A DNA stretch of 64,000 nucleotides from positions 434,001 through 498,000 of the forward strand of contig NZ_CP030051.1 of assembly GCF_004114975.1 (NCBI RefSeq), given 5' to 3'. A program made the position numbers and the translations under genes. Source of the DNA: Bradyrhizobium guangdongense (GTDB lineage Bacteria; Pseudomonadota; Alphaproteobacteria; Rhizobiales; Xanthobacteraceae). This document shows positions 10,061-21,524 of this stretch, one piece after another. The notes beneath the pieces are model-generated. The model ran no database searches and was not told the DNA's origin. It saw only the letters and a program-made list of their open reading frames with translations. Position 1 is the first letter of the stretch; every line of letters starts with the position of its first letter.

Positions 10061-11356
10061 TTACGGTCGCGTCTGGCCGGTGCCGTGAACGCGATATTTG
10101 AAGCTCGTCAACTGCTCGGCGCCGACGGGGCCGCGGGCATGGAAGCGGCCGGTGGCGATGCCGATCTCGGCGCCGAAACCGAACTCCCCGCCATCGGCGA
10201 ACTGCGTCGAGGCGTTGTGCAGCACGATCGCGGAATCGACCTCGCTGAGGAATTTATTCGCAGCCGCTTCATCCGTGCTCACGATCGCGTCGGTGTGATG
10301 CGAGCCGTGGTCCTGGATATGCGCGATCGCGCCGTCGACGCCGTCGACCACCTTCGCGGCGATGATCGCGTCGAGATATTCGGTGTCCCAATCGTCTTCG
10401 CTGGCAGGTTTGACGCGTGCATCCGTCCCTTGCACGGTGTCGTCGCCGCGCACTTCGCAACCGGCTTCGAGCAGCATCTCGACCAGGGGTTTCAGCGTCT
10501 TGCCGACAGCGGCGCGATCGACCAGCAGCGTTTCGGCCGCACCGCAGACGCCGGTGCGGCGCATCTTCGCGTTGAGCACGATCGACTTCGCCATGGCGAG
10601 ATCGGCACTTGCATCGACATAGACGTGATTGACGCCTTCGAGATGTGCGAACACAGGCACGCGCGCTTCCTGCTCGACGCGCGCGACCAGGCTCTTGCCG
10701 CCGCGCGGCACGATCACGTCGATCGAGCCGTTCAACCCTGACAGCATCATGCCGACCGCCGCGCGGTCGCGCGTCGGCACCAGCGTGATGGCGGCTTCAG
10801 GCAGGCCGGCTTCGCGCAGGCCCTGCACCAGGCATTCATGGATGGCGCGGCACGAGCGAAAGCTGTCCGAGCCGCCGCGCAGGATCACGGCGTTGCCGGA
10901 CTTGAGACAGAGCACGCCTGCATCCGCGGCGACATTGGGCCGGCTCTCGAAGATCACGCCGACGACGCCGAGCGGCACGCGCACGCGCTCGATGGTCATG
11001 CCGTTCGGCCGCTGCCAGCTCTCGGTGACGATGCCGACGGGATCGGCGATGCCGCGCACGATGGCGATGCCTTCGGCCATGCCTTCGACCCGCGCGGGCG
11101 TCAGCGTCAGGCGGTCGAGGAAAGCGGAAGTCGCATTGCCGGAGGCGCGGGCCTCCGCGACGTCCTCGGCATTGGCGGCCAGGATCGCGGCTGCATTGCT
11201 GCGGATCGCCCGCTCCATGGCATCCAGCGCCCGGTTCTTTTGCTCCGGGGGCGCCAGCGCCAGCACGCGCGCGGCGGCGCGGGCACGGGTTCCGAGATCG
11301 GACATCAGCGCCTGAAGATCGGCATTGCCGTCGACGGCTTTGAGGGGGGCGGCCAT
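10061..11356 (-). CDS. proA: Gamma-glutamyl phosphate reductase
   Basis: Second enzyme of proline synthesis: NADPH-dependent reduction of gamma-glutamyl phosphate to glutamate semialdehyde. The 431 residues start [15 protein letters not shown] and include [31 protein letters not shown], the catalytic Cys in [15 protein letters not shown], and the C-terminal [16 protein letters not shown] with HARGPVG. The frame stays open upstream to 11515 but the added residues are not family-like, so the ATG at 11356 is preferred. proB lies 180 bases upstream on the same strand. Confidence 0.96.
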   Translation of the reverse strand: MAAPLKAVDGNADLQALMSDLGTRARAAARVLALAPPEQKNRALDAMERAIRSNAAAILAANAEDVAEARASGNATSAFLDRLTLTPARVEGMAEGIAIVRGIADPVGIVTESWQRPNGMTIERVRVPLGVVGVIFESRPNVAADAGVLCLKSGNAVILRGGSDSFRSCRAIHECLVQGLREAGLPEAAITLVPTRDRAAVGMMLSGLNGSIDVIVPRGGKSLVARVEQEARVPVFAHLEGVNHVYVDASADLAMAKSIVLNAKMRRTGVCGAAETLLVDRAAVGKTLKPLVEMLLEAGCEVRGDDTVQGTDARVKPASEDDWDTEYLDAIIAAKVVDGVDGAIAHIQDHGSHHTDAIVSTDEAAANKFLSEVDSAIVLHNASTQFADGGEFGFGAEIGIATGRFHARGPVGAEQLTSFKYRVHGTGQTRP

Positions 11357-11536
11357 GGGGTCAAACCTTCTGCTAAGGCGGTGTCCTAGCACGGAAATCC
11401 CGCGTCTGCGAAGGGCGGGAAAGGTATGGCAGGGCTTCGGAAGTCCGGAGATCGGCCACTGGCCCACCTCCGGCGTCAAGGCCGGGCTGGACCCGGCCTC
11501 CCTTGGCTTGGACAAGCGCGGGCCTGACGAAAAGCC

Positions 11537-12658
11537 TTACCCGCCCACCACCAGATCGTCGCGATGAATCATCTCCGACCGGCCGCTGATGCCGAGGATC
11601 GTCATCACGTCGGGTGAGGAGCGGCCCTTGATCCGTTCGGCGACCTCGGCGTCATAGGCGATCAGGCCGCGGCCGACTTCGCTGGTGTCGGGGCCGCGCA
11701 CGATCACGGCGTCGCCGCGGGTGAATTGGCCCTCGACCTTGATGACGCCGGCGGGCAGCAGGCTGGCGCCGGCGCGCAGCGCCCTCACCGCGCCGGCGTC
11801 GATGGTCAGCGTGCCCTTCGGCTCCAGCGTGCCCGCGATCCAGCGTTTTCGCGACGTGATGGGATTGGCGGGCGTCAGGAACCAGGTGCAGCGGCCGCCG
11901 TCGGCGATCGCCTGAAGCGGATGCTCGATCTTGCCTGACGCAATCAGCATATGCGTGCCGCCTGTCGTGGCGATCTTGGCGGCTTCGACCTTGGTGCGCA
12001 TGCCGCCGCGTGACAGCTCGGACTCGGCGTCCCCCGCCACAGCCTCGATCTCGGAGGAGATGCTCTCCACCACCGGAATGAGCTTTGCGTTCGGATTGCT
12101 CTTCGGCGGCGCGTCGTAGAGCCCGTCGATGTCGGAGAGCAGCACCAGCAGATCGGCGCTCGCCATGGTGGCGACGCGCGCGGCGAGGCGGTCATTGTCG
12201 CCGTAGCGGATCTCGGTGGTGGCGACCGTGTCATTCTCGTTGATCACGGGGATCGCGCGCCATTCCAGCAGCTTGCCGATGGTCGAGCGGGCGTTGAGGT
12301 AGCGGCGGCGCTCCTCGGTGTCCTGCAGCGTCACGAGGATTTGCCCGGCGCCGATGTCGTGCGCCCCGAGTACCTCCGACCAGATTCGCGCCAGCGCGAT
12401 CTGGCCGACGGCGGCGGCGGCCTGGCTCTCCTCCAGCTTCAGCGGACCGCGCGGCAGCTTGAGCCGGCTGCGGCCGAGCGCGATCGAGCCCGACGACACC
12501 ACGAGGATGTCGCGGCCCTCCTTGTGCAGCCTGGCCATGTCGTCGGCGAGTGCGGCCAGCCAGGAGGCGCGCACCTCGCCTTTGTCGGAATCGACCAGCA
12601 GCGCGGAGCCGACCTTGACGACGATGCGGCGGAATTGACTGAGTTCGGGGCTGGCCAT
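11537..12658 (-). CDS. proB: Glutamate 5-kinase with PUA domain
   Basis: First enzyme of proline synthesis: ATP-dependent phosphorylation of glutamate, normally feedback-inhibited by proline. It is 373 residues long, with an amino acid kinase domain at 1-260 ([68 protein letters not shown]) and a C-terminal PUA domain at about 280-360. proA follows in the same direction. In many relatives obgE is directly upstream; here about 3.2 kb with a transport receptor gene and a sulfatase gene separates them. Confidence 0.96.
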   Translation of the reverse strand: MASPELSQFRRIVVKVGSALLVDSDKGEVRASWLAALADDMARLHKEGRDILVVSSGSIALGRSRLKLPRGPLKLEESQAAAAVGQIALARIWSEVLGAHDIGAGQILVTLQDTEERRRYLNARSTIGKLLEWRAIPVINENDTVATTEIRYGDNDRLAARVATMASADLLVLLSDIDGLYDAPPKSNPNAKLIPVVESISSEIEAVAGDAESELSRGGMRTKVEAAKIATTGGTHMLIASGKIEHPLQAIADGGRCTWFLTPANPITSRKRWIAGTLEPKGTLTIDAGAVRALRAGASLLPAGVIKVEGQFTRGDAVIVRGPDTSEVGRGLIAYDAEVAERIKGRSSPDVMTILGISGRSEMIHRDDLVVGG

Positions 12659-12861
12659 GTGCGGATGTGTCGGCGCTACGGGACGAATTGCTCTGCGTTG
12701 AAACGGCGGAGCGGAGGGCGGCGCCGGTCAGGCTTGCCTTTTGCAGCAGGACGATGGCTGGCGCAAGGCAGCGGGATGGTAAACGCCGAAGGTCGGCCTT
12801 GTCTTGCCGGCTGGCCCGGTTCTAATGCCGTCAACCAAGAGCAGGCCGGATGAGGAAACCA

Positions 12862-13827
12862 ATGGATCGCCGCAAATTCATGGCCGGATGTCTCGGTCTG
12901 CCACTGCTGGCGCAAGCCGGCGAGGTGCAAGCGCAGGCCGCTTTGAGCAAGATCATCTTCCCGTTCGCGGCCGGCGCCGGTGGCGACACGCTGTGCCGGC
13001 TGATCGCGCAGGAGATGGCCCCAGTGCTGCAACGGACCATCGTGGTCGAGAACCGCACCGGCGGTGACGGCCTGATCGGCATCAAATCGGTGAGGGGCGC
13101 GAGTCCCGACGGCAGCACGGTGCTGGTGACGACGGGGCCGACCATGTACTTGCTGCCGATGGTGGAGACGACGCCGAGCTTCGATACCGCGAAGGATTTC
13201 ATGCCGGTCTCGCTGCTGGCGCGGTTCGAGTTCGCGCTCGTGGTTGGTCCGGCCATGGACGTCGCCGACTTCAAGGGATTCGTCGCCTGGCTGAAGGCGC
13301 ATCCGGACAAGGCGTCGTTCGGCGTGCCCAGCAACGGTACCATTCCGCACTTCGCCGGCTCGAAGCTGGAGAAGGATCTCGGCATACCCCTGACGCGCGT
13401 GCCCTATCGCGGCAGCGCGCCGATCCTCAACGACCTCATCGGCGGCCACATCTCATTCGGCATCGTGACATTGGCCGATGCGTTGCCGCAGCATCGCGCC
13501 AAGGGCGTGAAGATCATCGGGGTCTCGAGCGCGGAGCGTTCGCCCTTCGCGCCCGACGTTCCGACCCTGAAGGAGGATGGCATCGATCTCGTTGCGGATG
13601 CCTGGTACGGCATGTGGCTTCCCGCCGGCAGCCCGCCGGAGTTTGCGAACAAGCTCGGCGCCGCCGCAAGTGCGGCCCTGGCGAAGCCCGAGGTGAAGGA
13701 GAAGCTCACGGCGATCGGGCTGATCCCGGTCGGCAGCAGCGCGGAGGGGTTATCGAAGGAGCTCGCCGCGAATACGGCGTTCTGGCAGCCGATCGTGAAG
13801 GCGACGGGGTACAGGATCGAGAATTAG
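12862..13827 (+). CDS. Tripartite tricarboxylate transporter (Bug family) substrate-binding protein
   Basis: Periplasmic solute receptor, 321 residues, with an arginine-containing signal sequence (MDRRKFMAGCLGLPLL, ending at about AQA). Typical Bug features are PFAAGAGGDTLCRLIAQ, VENRTGGDGLIG, the segment GVPSNGTIPHFAG, VPYRGSAPILNDLIGG and the C-terminal GLIPVGSSAEGLS. The ATG at 12862 is chosen because GAGGA lies at the right distance; an in-frame ATG at 12850 overlaps that site. No TctA or TctB membrane genes are nearby, so it is an orphan receptor, a very common situation in Bradyrhizobium-like genomes. Ligand unknown. Confidence 0.87.
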   Translation: MDRRKFMAGCLGLPLLAQAGEVQAQAALSKIIFPFAAGAGGDTLCRLIAQEMAPVLQRTIVVENRTGGDGLIGIKSVRGASPDGSTVLVTTGPTMYLLPMVETTPSFDTAKDFMPVSLLARFEFALVVGPAMDVADFKGFVAWLKAHPDKASFGVPSNGTIPHFAGSKLEKDLGIPLTRVPYRGSAPILNDLIGGHISFGIVTLADALPQHRAKGVKIIGVSSAERSPFAPDVPTLKEDGIDLVADAWYGMWLPAGSPPEFANKLGAAASAALAKPEVKEKLTAIGLIPVGSSAEGLSKELAANTAFWQPIVKATGYRIEN

Positions 13828-13836
13828 TCTCTCCTC

Positions 13837-13919
13837 CCGTCATTGCGAGCGCAGCGAAGCAATCCAGAATCCCTCCGCAGATACAGTCCTGGATTGCTTC
13901 GCTGCGCTCGCAATGACGG
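13837..13919. repeat. Palindromic intergenic repeat, copy 1
   Basis: Bases 13837-13867 (CCGTCATTGCGAGCGCAGCG and on) are an inverted repeat of 13889-13919, with a 21-base loop. The same arms occur at 18687-18766. It lies just after the Bug-family gene, between convergent genes, and could fold into a long hairpin acting on either strand. Confidence 0.85.
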
Positions 13920-13970
13920 CGTGGATGGATGTTCGATTGTGTCCGGCGATGCAGACTCGTGGAGAGCTGC

Positions 13971-15605
13971 TCACATCTTCGCGCGCTGCGCGATCCCGTC
14001 CTTGATCGCAGCAAGTTCTTGCTCATCCCAGATGCCGATCAAGATCCCGCCCTTCACCTGGAGCTGGTTGTCGGCGTAGTTCGCGATCTTCTCGCGCGGC
14101 GTGGTGATGTGGTCGTTCGGATGCAGCGCCCAGTCGAACAGCTCGGCCTGCAGCCGGGCGATAATGCCGGCGCATTCCGGGTCATCGCCGCGGTCGACAT
14201 ATTCAAGCGGATCGGTTTCGAGGTCGTACAGCATCGGGCGGAAGCCTGACGCATGAATATATTTCCAGCGGCCGTCGAACACCATGAACAGGCGGCAGCG
14301 CTCGATCGGCTGGTTCAGCTTCAGCCTGACATCCTGCATCGCGTAGTCATATTCGGAGAATGCCACCCTGCGCCAATCACCCGGCGTCGGCCCACGCAGC
14401 AGCGGCAGCAATGAACGCCCTTCGAGGATATGGCCAGGCACCTTGCCGCCGAAATAGTCGACGAAGGTAGGCGCGAGATCGATGCCTTCCACCAGCGCAT
14501 CGCTCTGTGTGCCGCGCGTGGCATCGGCTTCTTTCGACGGATCGATGATGATGAGCGGGATTTTTGCGGACTGCTCGTGGAACAGATCCTTCTCGCCCAT
14601 CCAGTGATCGCCGAGATAATCGCCGTGATCGGAGGTGAACACGATCATGGTGGTTTCCAGCAGACCGCGTTCCTCCAGAAACTTCATCAGCACGCCCATC
14701 TGGTCGTCGATCTGGGTGATCAGGCCCATATAGGTCGGGATCACTTTCTCCCGCGCCTCGTCGCGCGCCATGTTGCGAGAGTAGCGCATGTCCATGTAGG
14801 CGCCGAACACCGGATGCGGGTTCTTGCGCTCGCGCATCGAGCGGATCGCCGGAATCATGTCTTCGGTCGAGTACATGCTGGCGTAGGGTTCTGGCGCAAT
14901 ATAAGGCCAGTGCGGCTTGATGTAGGATAGATGCAGGCACCACGGCCTGCCGTCGGTCTCGGCCTCGCTGATGAAGTCCATCGCGCGCCGCGTCATGTAA
15001 GGCGTCTCGGAATGCTCGTCCGGCACGCGCGCGGCCTTGTCGGCGTGCACCAGCAGCCAGCCGTTCTGCAAGCTGCCGTCGTCCGCCGCGCCTGAATTGG
15101 CCCAATGCTCCCAGGGGTTGCTGGCTTCAAAGCCTTGGCTGCGCAGATATTCGTCGTATTTGGGACGTGGCCGGCCCGAGGGATGCAGGCCATCGTCGCG
15201 CTCATAGGGTTCGAACCCGCATTCGGCGACGTGCACGCCGATGACGGATTCCGGCGGGATGCCGAGCGCCTTCATGCCTTCGAGATCAGGCGCCATGTGG
15301 GTCTTGCCGACCAGCACGTTGCGCACGCCGATCCTGTTGAGGTGATCGCCGAGCGTGGGCTCGCCGACACGCAGCGGCCAGCCGTTCCAGTGCGAGCCGT
15401 GCGAGCGCATGTAGCGGCCGGTATAGAACGACATCCGCGACGGTCCGCAGATCGGCGACTGCACATAGGCCTTGGTGAAGAGCACGCCGCGCCTCGCCAT
15501 GGCGTCGATGTTCGGCGTCTTCAGCGTGGGATGGCCGGTGCAGCCGAGATAATCATAGCGAAGCTGGTCGCACATGATCCAGAGAACGTTCTTCGCCCGC
15601 GCCAT
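13971..15605 (-). CDS. Type I sulfatase family hydrolase
   Basis: Sulfatase-like hydrolase of the alkaline phosphatase superfamily, 544 residues, no signal peptide, so probably cytoplasmic. The formylglycine signature CxPSR is present as CGPSR (C53, R57), which needs a formylglycine-generating enzyme encoded elsewhere. Metal ligands are seen in WIMCDQLRYD near the N-terminus and in FTSDHGDYLGDHWMGEKD. The ATG at 15605 (MARAKNVLWI) has GGAG 8 bases upstream; a longer frame to 15731 runs into repeat DNA. Substrate (sulfate ester or phosphonate monoester) is not evident. It separates obgE from proB together with the Bug-family gene. Confidence 0.85.
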   Translation of the reverse strand: MARAKNVLWIMCDQLRYDYLGCTGHPTLKTPNIDAMARRGVLFTKAYVQSPICGPSRMSFYTGRYMRSHGSHWNGWPLRVGEPTLGDHLNRIGVRNVLVGKTHMAPDLEGMKALGIPPESVIGVHVAECGFEPYERDDGLHPSGRPRPKYDEYLRSQGFEASNPWEHWANSGAADDGSLQNGWLLVHADKAARVPDEHSETPYMTRRAMDFISEAETDGRPWCLHLSYIKPHWPYIAPEPYASMYSTEDMIPAIRSMRERKNPHPVFGAYMDMRYSRNMARDEAREKVIPTYMGLITQIDDQMGVLMKFLEERGLLETTMIVFTSDHGDYLGDHWMGEKDLFHEQSAKIPLIIIDPSKEADATRGTQSDALVEGIDLAPTFVDYFGGKVPGHILEGRSLLPLLRGPTPGDWRRVAFSEYDYAMQDVRLKLNQPIERCRLFMVFDGRWKYIHASGFRPMLYDLETDPLEYVDRGDDPECAGIIARLQAELFDWALHPNDHITTPREKIANYADNQLQVKGGILIGIWDEQELAAIKDGIAQRAKM

Positions 15606-15663
15606 GCTTATCGCTCCAACACTGCGTTTGCCGGATATTGCGCTATTGATGGCGCGAAGAAAA

Positions 15664-15858
15664 CCTCTCCCAAAGGGAGAGGTCGGCATAGGCCGCCTTT
15701 GGCGGCCGTTCTTAGCAAAACGCCGAAGCAAAGCTTCGGCTACGGCGCCGGGTGAGGGGTTACGCTCTCTCGTGGGACCTGAACCCCCTCACCCGATTTG
15801 CGCCGGACGATGCTTCGCATCGCCGGGCGCAAATCGACCTCTCCCCGTTGGGGAGAGG
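15664..15858. repeat. Mosaic of palindromes, copy A
   Basis: A run of five short hairpins: CCTCTCCCAAAGGGAGAGG (15664-15682), GGCCGCC/GGCGGCC with a 3-base loop (about 15691-15707), GCCGAAGC/GCTTCGGC (15722-15740), a long one with GATTTGCGCC arms (15795-15836), and CCTCTCCCCGTTGGGGAGAGG (15838-15858). Parts of it recur at 22876-22980. It fills the space between obgE and the sulfatase gene. Confidence 0.8.
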
Positions 15859-15880
15859 TGTGGAGAGAGCGTCTCCCGCC

Positions 15881-18048
<2,168 letters not shown>

Positions 18049-18050
18049 GT

Positions 18051-18530
18051 TTATGCCGGCCGCCGCCGGATCAGGAATTTCTGCAGGCCCTCCAGCACCA
18101 GCTCCTTGCGCTGATTGAACACCGTGCTGCGAAGCGTCACCGCGCCGGTCGTGCGTCCCGGCACCAACTCGATGACCTCCAGCGCAGGATAGATGGTGTC
18201 GTCGGCGTAAACAGGCTTGAGGAACCGGCTCGACTGCTCGAGGAAGCCGACCAGCGACTCCTCGACCATGAACGGAAACAGACCCGCGCCGGGCGCGGTG
18301 TGGATCAGGGTCTGAAAGCCGTGCGCGAGCAGATGCGGCATGCCGCGGCTGCGGCAATATTCCACGTCGTAATGCACCGGATGGGTGTCGCCGCTCGCGG
18401 TCTGGAAGGCCGCGAACACCGCCGAGGTCTGGGTCCGGCTCGGCAGCACGAAGCGTTCGCCGACCACGAAATCCTCAAACCAGCGTTGCGCCGGGATCAT
18501 GCGATGCCGGGCCGGATGGAAATCGGTCAT
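18051..18530 (-). CDS. MaoC-like dehydratase
   Basis: Hot-dog fold protein of the MaoC/(R)-hydratase family, 159 residues, likely hydrating or dehydrating an acyl-CoA or related thioester. The hydratase motif is visible as FQTASGDTHPVHYDVEYCRS (Asp and His of the GDxNPxH-type motif at about residues 46-51), followed by MPHLLAHGFQTLIHT. The C-terminal strand has VFNQRKELVLEGLQKFLI. It faces the ABC binding-protein gene tail to tail with a 2-base gap. Substrate unknown. A start at the internal ATG giving MIPAQRW is also possible. Confidence 0.85.
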   Translation of the reverse strand: MTDFHPARHRMIPAQRWFEDFVVGERFVLPSRTQTSAVFAAFQTASGDTHPVHYDVEYCRSRGMPHLLAHGFQTLIHTAPGAGLFPFMVEESLVGFLEQSSRFLKPVYADDTIYPALEVIELVPGRTTGAVTLRSTVFNQRKELVLEGLQKFLIRRRPA

Positions 18531-18686
18531 GACGATGCTCTCTGCTCGCGGGGCGCCTATCGCTACCGCGCCGCGAAGACTGCGACAATCCGTTCAATTC
18601 GGCTTGCGCGGGCTTGTCGTGCTGGCCCACGTCATTAAAACGACCGCAAGCGGCACTATCGGCCGAGTCCCGACGCTCTCTCCGTT

Positions 18687-18766
18687 CGTCATTGCGAGCG
18701 CAGCGAAGCAATCCAGACTGCCGCCGCGGAAAGTCTCTGGATTGCTTCGCTTCGCTCGCAATGACG
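18687..18766. repeat. Palindromic intergenic repeat, copy 2
   Basis: CGTCATTGCGAGCGCAGCGA (18687 onward, arm to 18716) and its inverted partner at 18737-18766 with a 20-base loop. Nearly the same arms as at 13837-13919; the loops differ. It lies between the divergent MaoC-like and EamA genes and immediately upstream of the EamA start. Confidence 0.85.
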
Positions 18767-18785
18767 GCCCTTCGCAGTCCGTGCA

Positions 18786-19700
18786 ATGCCCCTCTTCAAG
18801 AATCTCTCCGCCTATGACGACCGCTCCGCGCGCCTCGCCGGCATCGGCCTCATGGTGCTGTCGATCTTCATGTTCTCGTTCGGCGATGCCACGGGCAAGT
18901 TCCTGGTCGGGACGTATTCGGTGGGGCAGCTTTTGTTCCTGCGCGCCTGCGCGGCGCTGCTCTTGCTGGCGCCGCTGATCTGGCGGCAGCGTCACCAGTT
19001 CCTGCAGCTGGAGCGGCCGCGTTTGCAGCTGGTTCGAGTCGTGCTGTCGACGCTGGAAGTCGCCGCATTCTTCCTGGCGACGGTCTATCTGCCGCTCGCA
19101 GATGTCATCACCTATTATCTCGCAGGTCCCATTTTCGTCACCGCGATGTCGGCGATCTTTCTGGGCGAGAAGGTCGGCTGGCGGCGCTGGACCGCGATCC
19201 TGATCGGCTTCTGCGGCGTGCTGATCGCGCTGCGGCCCTCGGCGCAGACGGTGAGCCTGCCGGCACTGATCGCGCTCGGCGGCAGCCTGTCCTTCGCGAC
19301 ATTGATGCTGATCACGCGCAGCCTGCGCAAGACGCCCGACATCGTGATGGCGTCCTCGCAATTCATCGGCACGTTCTCGCTCGGCGCAGTGCTGTCCGCC
19401 TTCCACTGGGTGCCGCCGACGCCAGGCAGCCTGGTGTTCTTCGCGATGGCGGGGCTGATTTCCGTGACCGCGCTGTTCTGCGTCAACCGCTCGTTGAAGC
19501 TCGCGCCGGCGAGCGTGGTGGTGCCCTACCAATATTCGATGATCGTCTGGGCCGTGATCTTCGGCTTCGTCGTGTTCGGCGACGTGCCGCAGATCGCCAC
19601 GCTCGTCGGCGCCGCGATCATCATCGGCGCCGGGTTCTATATTTACCTGCGAGAGCGGGATCTGGCACGCGCGAGCGAGGAGATGACGCCGCCGGTGTGA
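18786..19700 (+). CDS. EamA/DMT superfamily permease
   Basis: Inner-membrane transporter of the drug/metabolite family, 304 residues with about ten hydrophobic helices arranged as two EamA repeats. The first helix is LAGIGLMVLSIFMFSFGDATG, and the typical ends of the repeats are seen in YYLAGPIFVTAMSAIFLGEK (first half) and VVPYQYSMIVWAVIFGFVVFGD (second half). It starts directly next to the palindromic repeat and ends 17 bases before a convergent GNAT gene. The Shine-Dalgarno is weak. Substrate unknown; family members export amino acids, nucleosides or related metabolites. Confidence 0.88.
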   Translation: MPLFKNLSAYDDRSARLAGIGLMVLSIFMFSFGDATGKFLVGTYSVGQLLFLRACAALLLLAPLIWRQRHQFLQLERPRLQLVRVVLSTLEVAAFFLATVYLPLADVITYYLAGPIFVTAMSAIFLGEKVGWRRWTAILIGFCGVLIALRPSAQTVSLPALIALGGSLSFATLMLITRSLRKTPDIVMASSQFIGTFSLGAVLSAFHWVPPTPGSLVFFAMAGLISVTALFCVNRSLKLAPASVVVPYQYSMIVWAVIFGFVVFGDVPQIATLVGAAIIIGAGFYIYLRERDLARASEEMTPPV

Positions 19701-19717
19701 GCCACGGCGTCGTCCCC

Positions 19718-20311
19718 CTACCTCACCCTTCTCGCGCTGCTCCAGCTCTTCAGCGACGACCAGACCCCGCGCGAGAGGCGGAAGCAGTCGACGGGTGTCG
19801 AGGAGCCCAGCGCCAGGAAACGGTGCAGCTGCACGCCGCTCCACTGGAAGCCGCACTTCTCCAGCACGTTGCGGGAGGCCGGGTTGGTGACGCGCGCGCC
19901 GGCATAGAGATGGTCGTCGTCGAACTCCTCGAAGAAGAAGTCGATCGCGCCGCGCGCCGCCTCGGTGGCGAAGCCCTGGCCCCAATGTTCGACGCCGAGC
20001 CAGTAGCCGAGCTCGGCATTGTCAGGCGTGGAGCAGTCGATGCCGACCATGCCGATCGGCTCGCTGTCGTGCTCGATCAGGAACACGGTCTCGGCTCCGA
20101 GCGCGGACGTGGCGCGGATGAATTCGACCGCGTCGTCCTGCGAATAGGGATGTGGCAGGCGGCGCGTGTTCTCGGCGACGCGGCGGTCGTTGGCGAGCCG
20201 GGCGATGGTCCTGACGTCGGCCAGCGTCGGCCGCCGCAGCGTCAGCCGTTCGGTGGCGACGACGCTGGGTCTCGCCTCGGCTAAGGTCACGCTCGAAAAG
20301 TCCTGCAACAT
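19718..20311 (-). CDS. GNAT family N-acetyltransferase (RimJ/RimL type)
   Basis: Predicted acetyltransferase of 197 residues. ERLTLRRPTLADVRTIARL is the standard N-terminal strand of RimJ/RimL-like proteins; EPIGMVGIDCS, ELGYWLGVEHWGQGFATEAA (acetyl-CoA-binding region) and RVTNPASRNVLEKCGFQW complete the fold. The ATG at 20311 (MLQDFSSVTL) is preferred: the open frame upstream would cross the rpmA terminator and part of rpmA. Acceptor unknown, possibly a ribosomal protein N-terminus or a small molecule. It follows rpmA on the same strand but a terminator separates them. Confidence 0.88.
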   Translation of the reverse strand: MLQDFSSVTLAEARPSVVATERLTLRRPTLADVRTIARLANDRRVAENTRRLPHPYSQDDAVEFIRATSALGAETVFLIEHDSEPIGMVGIDCSTPDNAELGYWLGVEHWGQGFATEAARGAIDFFFEEFDDDHLYAGARVTNPASRNVLEKCGFQWSGVQLHRFLALGSSTPVDCFRLSRGVWSSLKSWSSARRVR

Positions 20312-20332
20312 GTCCGGCTCCGTCAAAGTCAC

Positions 20333-20366
20333 AAACGAAAGGGGAGGCCGGTTTCCCTGCCTCCCC
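20333..20366 (-). terminator. Intrinsic terminator of rplU-rpmA
   Basis: On the minus strand GGGGAGGC (20366-20359) pairs with GCCTCCCC (20348-20341) around a 10-base loop, followed by TTTCGTTTGTG. It lies about 80 bases after the rpmA stop and ends the ribosomal protein operon before the GNAT gene. Confidence 0.8.
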
Positions 20367-20444
20367 TGGAGCCTTCGATCTTTTGATCTCAAGGACTCCG
20401 CCGGTTCGGTCAAGGACCCGGCGGACTCCAAATTGATCCACCGT

Positions 20445-20714
20445 CTATTCAGCAGCCTCTGCGAGCGGGAGTACCGCGACAAAGGTGCGGCCATTGGCTT
20501 TGGCCTGGAATTCAACACGACCCTCGATCTTGGCGAACAGGGTGTGGTCGGTGCCCATGCCGACATTGAGGCCGGGATGCCAAGTGGTGCCGCGCTGGCG
20601 CGCAATGATGTTGCCGGGAATCACGCGCTCCCCGCCGAACACCTTGATGCCCAGACGCTTACCCTTGGAATCGCGACCGTTGCGCGATGAACCGCCTGCT
20701 TTTTTGTGAGCCAT
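20445..20714 (-). CDS. rpmA: 50S ribosomal protein L27
   Basis: Ribosomal protein near the peptidyl transferase centre. The 89 residues begin [18 protein letters not shown] and continue with [15 protein letters not shown] and [20 protein letters not shown], all hallmark L27 sequence. GGAGA lies 8 bases before the ATG. It follows rplU by 103 bases on the same strand. There is no N-terminal extension of the Firmicutes type. Confidence 0.98.
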   Translation of the reverse strand: MAHKKAGGSSRNGRDSKGKRLGIKVFGGERVIPGNIIARQRGTTWHPGLNVGMGTDHTLFAKIEGRVEFQAKANGRTFVAVLPLAEAAE

Positions 20715-20817
20715 GGCTCGTCTCCGAAATCCTTCGTAGTTCTAGGTCAATTCCTTGACGGAATCATTTCAAAACGTCGCACGCCTCAATTCGTGAATTG
20801 GCGTGATCGGTCTCAGC

Positions 20818-21192
20818 TTACTCGGCGGCTTCTTTCGCGACCTTTTCCTTCTTCGGACGCGGGCCCTTGGTGGGCTTGGCGCCGTCGGTCAGGATCTCGC
20901 TGACGCGCAGCACCGTGATCTCGTCGCGGTAGCCGCGCTTGCGGCGCGAATTCTTGCGGCGGCGCTTCTTGAAAGCGATGACCTTCGGGCCGCGCTTGTG
21001 GTCGAGCACCTCGACCGCAACGGAGGCGCCCGCCACCGTCGGAACGCCCAGCACCGGCGTGTCGCCGCCGACCACCAAAACTTCATTCAACTGCACGATC
21101 GAGCCGACTTCGCCTTCGATCTTGCCTACTTCGAGAACATCATCCGGCACGACGCGGTATTGCTTGCCGCCGGTTTTGATGACTGCGAACAT
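20818..21192 (-). CDS. rplU: 50S ribosomal protein L21
   Basis: Ribosomal protein binding 23S rRNA with L20. It starts [22 protein letters not shown] and carries the basic L21 signature [20 protein letters not shown] at about residues 75-94. At 124 residues it is longer than enterobacterial L21 (103) owing to a Lys/Glu/Ala-rich C-terminal tail, which is usual in alphaproteobacteria. GGAGAAAAAACG precedes the ATG. First gene of the rplU-rpmA operon. Confidence 0.98.
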   Translation of the reverse strand: MFAVIKTGGKQYRVVPDDVLEVGKIEGEVGSIVQLNEVLVVGGDTPVLGVPTVAGASVAVEVLDHKRGPKVIAFKKRRRKNSRRKRGYRDEITVLRVSEILTDGAKPTKGPRPKKEKVAKEAAE

Positions 21193-21524
21193 CGTTTTTT
21201 CTCCGTGTTCAATCCCGGCCTCATGACATCGGTCACGGGCCGGCTTTTTGATCAGTCGCTATGGGTTACTGCGAGTTTTGTGCGGGTGGGAGTTATCCCT
21301 TTGTAAACCCACGCAAAAACAAGCGGCGCGAGAAACGCCCCGCGCCGGTTGTGCGGACTTATAGCCGCAGGCGGCGAAGAGTCAAGGAAAACCGCCGAAA
21401 AGCGTCAGAATTTGAAGGATTTGGGCCATTTCCGCGCCCCGTCACGGAATCTCGCCTGCCCCAGCAACCAATGGGTTCCCCGGCTGTTGTCCTTAGCAAT
21501 TAAGCATTCGGGGCAAGGGCTTCC
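21193..21524. promoter_or_regulatory. Divergent intergenic region upstream of rplU and the ROK-like gene
   Basis: About 330 bases with no convincing gene. It must hold the promoters of the rplU operon (minus strand) and of the ROK-like gene (plus strand). The part at 21280-21420 is more A-rich than its surroundings. I see no clear sigma-70 boxes or operators that I would defend. Confidence 0.4.

Noticed and set aside
18594..19985. 463-residue minus-strand open frame opposite the EamA gene
   Set aside because: Shadow of the EamA permease, full of Arg/Gln/His/Asp and crossing the palindromic repeat; no known domain.
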